From Stropharia rugosoannulata (lineage: Eukaryota; Basidiomycota; Agaricomycetes; Agaricales; Strophariaceae): a stretch of DNA of 64,000 bases. How positions within the stretch are numbered: the stretch's first letter is position 1; every line of letters begins with the position of its first letter. The DNA is taken from NCBI GenBank assembly GCA_028532985.1, contig JANCIK010000001.1, positions 2,232,001 to 2,296,000 of the forward strand, given 5' to 3'. This document shows positions 32,199 through 40,443 of the stretch, piece after piece. The notes under the pieces are model-generated. The model searched no databases. It was not told the origin of the DNA and was given only the letters and a program-made list of their open reading frames with translations. The translations under genes were made by a program, and so were the position numbers.

Positions 32199-33016
32199 TC
32201 GTTGCAGTGGGCAAAAAACGGTTCTAAGTATTCCTGTAGTCTGTCAACAATGTCAGCATCATCCTCGCCCTCAAGGGATGCACAGTCGTCGCCATCGTCA
32301 ATGACCTTGCGGACATGGTTGTATGATTCTGAAAGACTCTCGACGCTATCCATGAGCTTCTTAACCCTGTCACTGACGTTTTTCTTCTCGGGACAGTTAC
32401 GCGAAATGTGGCCGGGTTTTCCGCATGCGTAACAGGTTTGTTGCGAAGCATCTTTCTGTGCAGGGACAGTGGGTTTGGGGAGGGCAGGTGTTGCATTTGT
32501 CGAGGGTTGGGTGGTGGGGGTTGTGATGTCAGGCGGGTGATATTGTCTACGGCAGAACTGTTGGAAGGGGCGTCGGAGGAAGTTTTGGGAAGACGCAGCA
32601 GGGGCACGCAATGTGTCGACGTTCTGCGCAGAGGCCTTCTGACGACGAATTTCATTGTCCGCTTCTAAGATGAGCTTCTTCCATTCGATGATTGTAGTAG
32701 GTTCATGGCTACAGCATCTGCGGCATTCCTTGAGTAAATTAGTATTGAGTGCCTGGAGAAGAAAGAGAATCACGGCCTCGTCATTGAACCGGGATTTGCG
32801 GTAGAGGTGGTCAAATTCGACCAAGAAGACGCCAGCATGGCGATTGCCCTGTGTAAGGTTGATGAGACAGTGCTGTGCATCTTCACGCTCGTGGGGGTTC
32901 GCAAATGTTTTGCGGAGACGCACCTCGAAGCTGTGCCAGGATGGAAACACAAAGGAACCCGAAGCGATTTCATCATAGAGGTCTGCGACCCATTCAGCAG
33001 CGTTGCCTTTAATCAA
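32195..33016 (-). CDS. Chromovirus gag
   Basis: Frame of 273 codons starting at a non-ATG codon (TTG); upstream the same frame continues LLLGVSHSLTLIKGNAAEW, so the true N-terminus is missing or lies in another frame. Contains the retrotransposon gag core (WHSFEVRLRKTFANP, AGVFLVEFDHL, LLQALNTNL) and a CCHC knuckle CYACGKPGHISRNC near residue 195, then an acidic tail. The stop overlaps the pol frame. Just before it the gag codons CCG TTT TTT GCC give a run of six T; a -1 slip there enters the pol frame. Confidence 0.85.
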   Translation of the reverse strand: MIKGNAAEWVADLYDEIASGSFVFPSWHSFEVRLRKTFANPHEREDAQHCLINLTQGNRHAGVFLVEFDHLYRKSRFNDEAVILFLLQALNTNLLKECRRCCSHEPTTIIEWKKLILEADNEIRRQKASAQNVDTLRAPAASSQNFLRRPFQQFCRRQYHPPDITTPTTQPSTNATPALPKPTVPAQKDASQQTCYACGKPGHISRNCPEKKNVSDRVKKLMDSVESLSESYNHVRKVIDDGDDCASLEGEDDADIVDRLQEYLEPFFAHCNE

Positions 33017-33252
33017 TGTGAGTGAGTGAGAGACACCGAGCAGGAGAAGCGTAGCTAGAGAGAGAGACGAGAAGCAAGCAGAAAGGACAGCGGAAAAGGG
33101 GACGTAAGGTGGGAAGGCTGAAAGGAGTTAACTTTTAAGTGAGTATATGCTGCGTTTAACGAGGCTGTGCAAGTGTGTAAGCAGCATAGCTGTACATATG
33201 CGTTTGAAAGTGGGTGTATGCGTGAGAAGCGTTGTGATAGACTAGCTGCAAG

Positions 33253-34005
33253 TTAAACGGGTGGACGGAGAGTGGTAGAGAGGACCTCAGTTAGCAAGGC
33301 AGACCAGTCTGGAGATTCGATGGGTTCGTTTACTAGCCAGTTGCGAAGGCCTGTAATGGTAGAGTAGTTGGCGAGGATAGCAGCCGTTTGATTGTGATGA
33401 GCTTGGCAAGCGTAGAGGTCCGAAATGTGTTTGCAGTGATAGTCTCGAGCTTGGATCCAAGCGCGGGTGAGGGCAAAGAAGGGGGGGTTGTAATCCGTCA
33501 GGAGGTTTTCGATACAAGCAGCTTCAGCAGTGAAGAAGGTGAGGCGTGATTCCAAGCGAGGCTGAGTTGTTCTGAGATGGGCGAGAGTAGGCTCTAAGTT
33601 GTCGAGCACGGGCTGGACGTCCGGGATGCCGTCGAGGGCGTCCACCTGCGTGCGGAGTTCTGCGATCCGAGCTAGGAGAGCAAGCTTCAGGTGACGGATA
33701 TTGTTGACAGTGTGGTCATTGATAACAACGGGCACCTCGGCGGCGAGTGGATCAGGATGAGCGGGGTCGTCTAGTTGTAGGAGATCTAGGAGCGAGTCAG
33801 GAGTTGGCAAGCGGGAAGTACTAGGAGGGGGAGAGGCGGGAAATTCCGGGAAGTCGGGGTGGTCGAAGTCAGGGTGAGCAAAGGGGGGTGGGCTGTGAGG
33901 CTCCAGGATGGAGAAAAAAAAAGGGGGGGAAGGGTAGGAGGTGAGGATGATAAGGTGTTTTGGTACCTTTGACCTATTGTCAGGAGGGGATCCCGACGAG
34001 GACAA
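33253..34005 (-). other. Long leader ORF of the chromovirus, no ATG
   Basis: A 250-codon open frame from within the 5' LTR to 33,253 without any internal Met. The first half is Pro/Ser/Asp-rich, the second half helical (ARIAELRTQVDAL, PTLAHLRTTQPRLESRL). It lies where gag should start and may encode the gag N-terminus in a different frame or through an unseen exon, or may be chance. No known domain recognised. Confidence 0.4.
33965..33975 (-). other. Self-complementary primer-binding site of the chromovirus
   Basis: On the minus strand, two bases after the 5' LTR, the PBS reads AGGTCAAAGGT. Its exact complement ACCTTTGACCT occurs inside the LTR (sense strand; 34,057-34,067 and 27,941-27,951), about 31 nt downstream of a TATA-like CATATAG, where transcription should start. 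This is the Tf1/sushi arrangement in which the 5' end of the mRNA folds back as primer. No tRNA 3' end match (no TGG start) is seen. Confidence 0.75.
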
Positions 34006-34181
34006 GGCAGGGGCGAGACACGAGCAAGGAGCAAGGGATCTATTGGGGGACCGACAAGGTCAAAGGTGAAGAGAGTACATATGAGTGACTACGCTATATG
34101 TACTCTACGTGACTGGGGTCAACAAGGACAAATGACCGGAAAAGGGCAGGGAATGACCAGAAAGGGGAAGAGGTCATGACA
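33978..34181 (-). mobile_element. Chromovirus 5' LTR
   Basis: 204 bp, same ends as the 3' LTR; carries one CpG-to-CpA change (34,009) relative to it. Followed by TSD CTGGA at 34,182. Confidence 0.95.
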
Positions 34182-34186
34182 CTGGA

Positions 34187-34814
34187 TCCCTCTATTCACT
34201 CCGGCCAAGGGCATTCCTTGGCTGTCTGTCACGCCTTAGCTGAGTGGTTCTCTAAGGACCCTTTGCACTCCATTACATTTGTTGATGTCCCATCCAAGTC
34301 TGAATGGGGCATCCATCATGAAGCTCACCTTTTATTAAAGGCCCAACCCCGGGTACTTGGCAGGTACCAGGATTCTTCTCTGGACAGCTGCTGCAAAGCA
34401 GTAGCTGACCAACAATTACGGGCCTGGCATCAACTGTTCTTTAGAGACACAGATCACGCAGGACATAACTTCCTCCAACTCGACTCCATCGACAGAGAAC
34501 ATTGCATCAAGCCATTGTATGCCAAGGGCGGATCTTGGCTCTCATCTTGTGGGGATTCAATTTCGCTCACATTGTGCATGACCCGGTGCCTACTAGGGCA
34601 TGTGCCCATCAGTGCTTATTTTAAGCACTTCAATATTGACAAAAAGTACTCCTGTGAGTGTGGGGTCCTCCTCCAGACCAGGCAACACCTGTTTGAGTGT
34701 CCTCTGCTCAAGCACTCTCACGATGGTGTTCCGACTTACCTCCCTACACTTATCAAATTCTTGCGAGACAATCCCTCTGTCTTTGCTAACTCTCCCCCTG
34801 CTGGGGTTGGATAA
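34187..34814 (+). pseudogene. LINE ORF2 C-terminus: end of RNase H and Cys/His region
   Basis: Resumes the LINE frame after the chromovirus: IHSGQGHSLAVCHALAEWF, then FVDVPSKSEWGIHHEAH (end of RNase H), TRCLLGHVPISAYFKHFNI, and the Cys/His motif CECGVLLQTRQHLFECPLLKH found at the end of fungal I-group ORF2 proteins. Natural stop at 34,812-34,814. Confidence 0.85.
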
Positions 34815-35245
34815 CAGCTTTGGAGGCCTTGCAGTGATTGTGATGATTGCCAGTTTTGGTCAGCTTCGGCATTAATGGCGTGCACCCCATCCTTAAATGG
34901 TGCATGATGAGTGACTGTTGGGCTTTCCAGGTCTCATCACCAGAAGGGGTTCGGACAAAGCCTTTAGGTGCAGTGCATGGTGAACCATACTGGGTGCTTC
35001 GGCCATCACAGAGTAAGGAGCCTCCTCTAGCTTTTCTGACATGACATGCGTCTTAGCGTGTCTCGTCCTTGTCTGACGCGTTACCTGCTTTGTCTTGTTC
35101 CACGCGTTGTGTCTCACCCGGGGAGTATGTTTCCCTATCTACTGTAGGTAGTATTCTGTGATGTATTTCGCAGTGCGGACTGTGTTCAGACACCGCGTAA
35201 TAAATTGGTGCAAGCCATGATTACCAAAAAAAAAAAGAAAAAAAG
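34815..35245 (+). other. LINE 3' untranslated region and A-rich tail
   Basis: No gene. The last bases (35,223-35,245) are A-rich with single interrupting bases, the end of the LINE RNA. The right target duplication follows. Confidence 0.8.
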
Positions 35246-35259
35246 ACTGAATGTGAAAA
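35246..35259. repeat. Right target-site duplication of the LINE
   Basis: ACTGAATGTGAAAA, copy of 22,380-22,393. Confidence 0.88.
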
Positions 35260-36137
35260 TCAAGGCTATGCAGGATGACAAGGCTGGTGAATACATGTCA
35301 AACAAGTTCATACAGTTTATGGAGCAATGCAGCATTCACAGACGACACAGCACAGGCAATCGGCCTCAGCAGAATGGTGTTGCTGAACGCACCAATCACA
35401 CTATTGCTGAGCATGTCACTGCAATGCTTGTAGAGGCAAAGCTCCCACTCTTGTTCTGGCAACTTGCAGTTTTTGCTTACATTCACGTGTGGAACAGGCT
35501 CCCTATGTTGTCCCTCACTGACTCTGTGCCTTATACTGAGTGGTATGCCAAGAAACCTGATATGAGCCATCTCTGTGTTTTTGGTTGTGCTGCATATGTC
35601 TTTGTGCAGAGAGACAAATGCAAGTCACTGCAACCACACATTGAGAAGTGCATTTTTGTCGGTTACCCTACAGGCTACAAAGGCTGGCAGTTCTACAATC
35701 CGTCCACTAAGAAGTATGTGATCTCTGAACATGCTATCTTTGATGAACGCAGCTTTCCTGGTGTGAAGGTCACTTCACCAATCAACCTGTTTCCAAAGGG
35801 CACGCCTTCACACTTCTCAGATGTGCCAGATTCTGGGGGTGATTCAACTGCCAGGAACTGACTACTGGTGCAAAATCATCGAGTTTACCAAAGTGCTCAA
35901 CTCTGCCCAATTCACATTCCGGTCCAACCGCTGGTCCCAGCAAGTCGAGTCAAGTACCATCGGATAGGGCGTGGAAAGACGAGTCTGACAGTACCTCACC
36001 CAAGTTGGAGTCATCACATCACATTCCGCAATCGTCGAAAACACCAACATGCTCAACTCAAAAAGATCAGCATTCTGCTCCAAATGTGCCCCAACTGCCT
36101 CATACTGTTGCACCTGCCATTCCTGTGGAACCCAAAA
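35260..36137 (+). pseudogene. copia relic, right part: integrase C-half and linker
   Basis: Continues the integrase cut at 22,393: MQDDKAGEYM with the second catalytic Asp, NGVAERTNHT with the catalytic Glu, the GYPTGYKGWQFYNP region, then ending at GGDSTARN and stop 35,861. Beyond is linker sequence with deletions (35,862-36,137), including AACTCAAAAAGATC where other copies have CGA or TGA. It ends abruptly at a family B LTR fragment. Confidence 0.88.
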
Positions 36138-36192
36138 CCATCCCACCTGAGTTAGGGGCGCTCTCTGTGCCTATAAGTGTCCGCTTTTAACA
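36138..36192 (+). mobile_element. Family B LTR 3' fragment (55 bp)
   Basis: CCATCCCACCTGAGTTAGG to GCTTTTAACA matches the last 55 bases of sense LTR-B (complement of 21,214 onward). The first three quarters of this LTR are missing. Confidence 0.82.
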
Positions 36193-36944
36193 GGTTATGA
36201 GCCCTGCACTCTGAGCAGTCCCTACTCATTGCTACTCTCTCTTATTCTCACTCTCCTTTCACCTGGGTGGCTTGGTACTTAACCTAACACTCATTTGCCC
36301 TCGTTTCACCTCGTTGTTTCACGAGCAGGACCGCCACGTCACGACCGTCGTTCTGGTACCACTCTCGTTCTGCCAGCTCAATCGGTCCTCGCACAATTCG
36401 CTCTTTTTCTTTACAGGTCTACTGCACTCTCTTGGTTTCACCAGAGACTGTTTCAGCTTTGGGCTTCCCAGAGCTGTCCGCTCTTTTGCGCTTTTAGGGC
36501 CTCCCTGATCGTCACCCCACTCCGTTCTTTCGAGGATCCACTCTTCATACGATCCCCTCGCTGCCTGCCATCTGCCACCTCACTATGCTCTGTTGTTCTT
36601 CTGCAATCGACCAGTCTTCACCAGAGTGCTCAGCTCCTCGAGTTAGGACCTTGAAATTTGTTCAGCTCACTGCGACCTCGCATCGACGTCGACTCCGTTG
36701 CAACTCAGCATACCATTTCCTTCATCATTGATACATCGAGCCCCCAAGTCTCATCTCGATCAGTTGCATCGTTGTCCAGCAATTCTCACTTTAGTACCCA
36801 AGTGCTCAACTCCTCGAGTTTGCAACTCCAATTTTGTTGTTGTTGCCACACCCCGAGTTCGTCATTGTTACCCCTATAACTTGGCAGTCCTAGGTTTCGC
36901 GTGTTCGACTATCGGTCCACCCACTCTCACATCATTCTGCAATC
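36193..36944 (+). other. Family B PBS and leader
   Basis: GGTTATGAGCCCTGCACTC directly follows the LTR piece, the half-tRNA-iMet PBS with a CpG-to-CpA change. The leader matches the antisense leader at 20,446-21,190 and contains the GTGCTCAACTCCTCGAG word. No gene. Confidence 0.78.
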
Positions 36945-37205
36945 ATGTCTTCTTCATCAACACCTCAATTCCCCAAATTGAACTCTGTCAACTATCCATC
37001 GATTTGAGCGTGCACAGAAGGATGCAAGGTCGTCTGCACAACAGGGCACATTGCAGAAGCAAGGGAAATCGAGGGGTAGAGGGAAGGGCAAGCAGAAGGC
37101 AAATGCTGCAAAGGAAGAAAGCGAATCAACTGAAGAGTTTGCTGGTTCTGCAAGTGCTCACTCCTCTAATGACCCTCTGGCATTGACACTGACTATGAAT
37201 GGCTT
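36945..37205 (+). pseudogene. copia family B gag remnant
   Basis: ATG 36,945 gives MSSSSTPQFPKLNSVNYPS, then a deletion joins to the basic gag C-part (GKSRGRGKGKQKAN), skipping UBN2 and most of the knuckle. Two extra C bases near 37,172 (TGACCCTCTGG against TGACTCTGG at 19,676) shift the frame before protease. Confidence 0.82.
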
Positions 37206-38933
37206 GCAGACACGGGTGCTACTAGCCATATGACGCCTCATCGAGAATGGATGTATGATTACAAGCCTCACATTGTCCCCATTTGTCTTGCAGACCATAC
37301 TATAGTATACTCGGCTGGTATAGGGTCAGTTGTCATCCACCCAGTTATTAATGGGAAGGAAGTGCCTTCTGTAGAGATATCTCGCGTTTTACATGTACCA
37401 TTGCTTAAGAATAATCTACTTGCTTGTTTATACCTCACCAAACACAAAGGCATGATTATGGAAGTTGATGACAGTACTATGCACTTCAAGCGAAATGGCA
37501 AGACTCTGTTCACTGCAACGATTACTGCATCTCACAGTGGTATCCTGAATGCGCTCACGGAGCCTGCTACACAGTCAGCAAATGCAACATCGACTCTACC
37601 TCTGAATGCTGAGCTCTGGCATTGTTGTTGCGGACATCACAGCCATACACACATCAACAAGCTGCTCTCAAAGGATCTGGTCACTGGCATGCTCATAACA
37701 TCGAAAGAGCAACCAGATCCGATTTGTGAACCATGCTTAGCTGGCAAGATGATGTCTGGCACATTTCCGAGCTCAACTTGCAAATCGACCAAACCACTTG
37801 AATTGGTGCATTCTGACTTGCATGGTCCGCTCTCAGTGCCCAAGCCTGAGGGACATCGCTACTGGATCACATTCATTGACAACTGCACTCACCTGCATGC
37901 TGTCATGTTCCTGAAGCGCAAGTCAGACGCATTTGATGCATTCAAGGTGTACAAGGCATATGCAGAGAATCAGCTGAACGCGAAAATCAAGGCTATGCAG
38001 GATGACAAGGCCGGTGAATACATGTCAAACGAGTTCATACGGTTTATGGAGCAATGCAGCATTCACAGGCACCACAGCACATGCAATCGTCCTCAGCAGA
38101 ATGGTGTTGCTGAACATGCCAACTGCACCATTGCTGAGCATGTCACTGCAATGCTTGTAGAGGCAAAGCTCCCACTCTTGTTCTGGCAACTTGCAGTTTT
38201 TGCTTACATTCATGTGTGGAACAGGCTACCTACGTCGTCTCTAACTGACTCTGTGCCTTATACTGAGTGGTATGCCAAGAAACCTGATATGAGCCATCTC
38301 CGTGTCTTTGGTTGTGCTGCATATGTCTTTGTGCAGAGAGACAAATGCAAGTCACTACAACCACACGTTGAGAAGTGCATCTTCGTTGGTTATCCTACAG
38401 GCTACAAAGGCTGGCAGTTCTACAATCCGTCCACTAAGAAGTATGTGATCTCAGAATGTGCTATCTTTGATGAACACAGTTTTCCTGGTGTGAAGGTCAC
38501 TTCACCAATCAACCTGTTTCCAAAGGGCACACCTTCACACTTCTCAGATGTGCCAGATTCTGGGGGGGATTCAACTGCGTCCTATTTGCCTGACTTTGAC
38601 ACTGATGACTGGGATGCACCAACTGCACCTCCTTCCGCAGGACCAGCACCATCTGACTCATTGTCTGATGACGAACACGATGCACCTACTCCTAATTCGC
38701 AGGAACCAACTACTGGTGCGAAATCGTTGAGTTTACCAAAGTGCTCAACTTTGCCTAATTTGCATTCAGGGAAATCACATGTGCATTCCAGTCCAACTGC
38801 TGGTCCCAGCAAGTCGAGTCAAGTACCATCGGATAGGGCATCGAAAGACGAGTCTGACAGTACCACAGCCGAGTTGGAGTCATCGCATCGCATTCTGCAA
38901 TCGACAAAAACACCAACATGCTCAACTCGATGA
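37206..38933 (+). pseudogene. copia family B protease-integrase, CpG-decayed
   Basis: Reads LADTGATSHMTPHREW (protease), then the zinc domain (HCCCGHHSHTH), integrase with HSDLHG, DDKAGEYM, and NGVAEHANC for the catalytic-Glu block, GYPTGYKGWQFYNP, and linker to TGA 38,931. Many Arg codons are His or Cys compared with the array copies (HRHHSTCNRPQ, AEHANC), each explained by CGN to CAN or TGN. The FIDDC motif is FIDNC. The frame is open for 567 codons but key residues are worn. Confidence 0.87.
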
Positions 38934-40140
38934 GATCAGCATTCTGCTCCAAACGTGCCCAAACTGCCTCGTACTGTTGCACCTCCCATTCCTGTGGAAC
39001 CCAAGGTTGTTGCTGAGCCTCTAAGACGCACTACACGTGAATCTCATCCTCCTGGTGAATGGTGGAAAGTCAAACCTGCTGCTGTGCCCCTCCTGCTGTC
39101 TACGCTGCCTTCTGAGACAGACGACCTCGATAACGACAAACTCGACAGTTACACTGTTGACAAAGGTCTGGAAGAGGTTCAGTTTGCTGGTGCTGCTACT
39201 GTGTCAGATCCCAAGAACTACAAGCAGGCACTCAAGGGCGACAACACAGACAGATGGCGAGATGCAGCAAATGCAGAGTACAACACACTGCTGCAGAACA
39301 ACACTTGGGAAATTGTCGACTTGCCACCTGGTGCAAAGGCTATTGGTTCTGGTTTGGTCTTCAAGGTCAAGCATCACACAGATGGCACTGTGGAGTGCTA
39401 CAAGGCTTGTATTGTTGCAAAGGGCTACAGTCAGCATCCTGGAGTCAATTACACCGAAGTCTTTGCTCCCACCTTCTGTCCAGCAACCTTGCACATGATA
39501 CTGGCTATTGCAGCTGCAGAGGACCTTGAGCTACGCTCTGTGGACATTTCGTCTGCATTCACCAATGGCGACTTGGATGAGGACATTTACATGCTGCAGC
39601 CTGAGGGATTCCATGAAGGTGCACCAAACAAGGTCTGCAAGCTGCGCAAGTTGCTTTACAGTCTCAAGCAATCAGCTAGGCAGTGGAACACGAAGTTACA
39701 CTCTGTTCTCACTGATATGGGTTTCAAGTGTGTGGAAGCAGACAGGTCAGTGTACATCTACTCAAATGGCACAGTTCGCATTTTTGTGCCTATCTACATT
39801 GATGACATCACGTTTGCATCCAAATTGACTGTGTCCATTGACCATGCTGTGAAGCAACTTAGTGAACTATTCAAATGCAGGGATCTCGGTGTGATGGAGT
39901 TTCTACTAGGCGTTGGCATAACCAGGGATTGCAGCAAACGCAAGATTTCACTTCACCAGTGCCAGTTCATTCTGGACATGCTTGAATGTTACAGTATGCA
40001 AGATGCAATTCCTGTCATCACTCCTATGTCAGCTGGCACTGTCCTAGTCTGTGCAGTGGCACCTAGCAGCTCTGACAACATTGAGTTCATGCAAAGTGTT
40101 CCCTACCTCAGTGCCATCAGTTCCCTTCAGTATCTCGCCA
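38934..40140 (+). pseudogene. copia family B reverse transcriptase, CpG-decayed, 3' truncated
   Basis: Open from linker through RT (ORF 38,955-40,160) with the YIDD box kept (YIDDITF). Arg-to-His/Cys changes are frequent in the VFKVKHHTDGTVECYKACIV and APTFCPATLH blocks. RNase H is lost: after QYLA at 40,140 the sequence jumps to LTR and leader fragments. TGA at 38,931 separates it from integrase. Confidence 0.87.
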
Positions 40141-40147
40141 ACTTTAT

Positions 40148-40203
40148 CATCTCTGTGTGACTTAGGTTTGCTCTCTGCACCTGTAAGCAGTCTGCTTTTA
40201 ACA
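40148..40203 (+). mobile_element. copia LTR 3' fragment
   Basis: CATCTCTGTGTGACTTAGG to GCTTTTAACA, the last 56 bases of a sense LTR, directly after broken RT. No PBS follows; antisense leader does, so it is a recombination scar. Confidence 0.75.
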
Positions 40204-40443
40204 AGCAGTTGGCAGAACACTTGCAGTATCACAATTGGGCCAAGTTGAGCACTTGCAGTAAAACGTCGATTGCACGAGCAGCAGTGAACCGATTGACACA
40301 AGACTGTGCAAGAGGGTAGTTCAAAGATGCGGAACATGTGTGATCGAGTTATGCGGATGACAGTGACAATGTGCAAGTGCAGTGGGCAAAACTGTTTCAG
40401 AGTGTCAATTGGACAGAGTTGAGCACTTTGGTGAAGAACAGTG
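40204..40443 (-). mobile_element. copia leader fragment, antisense
   Basis: Matches the antisense family A leader (6,705-6,945), with CpG-to-CpA/TpG changes. Ends at 40,443; the AT-rich region begins at the next base. Confidence 0.78.

Larger units (their letters stand above)
27862..34181 (-). mobile_element. Complete Ty3/gypsy chromovirus
   Basis: A 6,320-bp element on the minus strand with 204-bp LTRs at both ends, a 5-bp target duplication CTGGA (27,857-27,861 and 34,182-34,186), polypurine tract, PBS, gag, pol with integrase downstream of RT-RNase H (Ty3 order) and a C-terminal chromodomain-like region. LTRs differ at four positions, all CpG transitions. It sits inside the RNase H domain of the LINE. 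Removing it with one CTGGA rejoins RNase H in frame (KRALDPSIHSGQGHS). Confidence 0.95.
22394..35245 (+). mobile_element. Tad/I-like LINE, split by two later insertions
   Basis: A non-LTR retrotransposon with zinc-knuckle ORF1 and an ORF2 of endonuclease, reverse transcriptase and RNase H. It ends in an A-rich tail (35,223-35,245) and is flanked by a 13-14 bp duplication of copia integrase sequence. Without the 935-bp element at 24,017 and the 6.3-kb chromovirus at 27,862 its length is about 5.6 kb, normal for a full-length fungal LINE. The RNase H domain places it in the I group (Tad1-like by general layout). Confidence 0.9.

Noticed and set aside
33945..33977. tRNA-primed PBS for the chromovirus
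   Set aside because: The sequence after the LTR does not start TGG and matches no tRNA 3' end I know, while the 11-nt LTR complement is exact.
33253..34005. Leader ORF as a separate chromovirus gene
   Set aside because: No ATG in the frame and the start lies in the LTR; kept only as a low-confidence feature.
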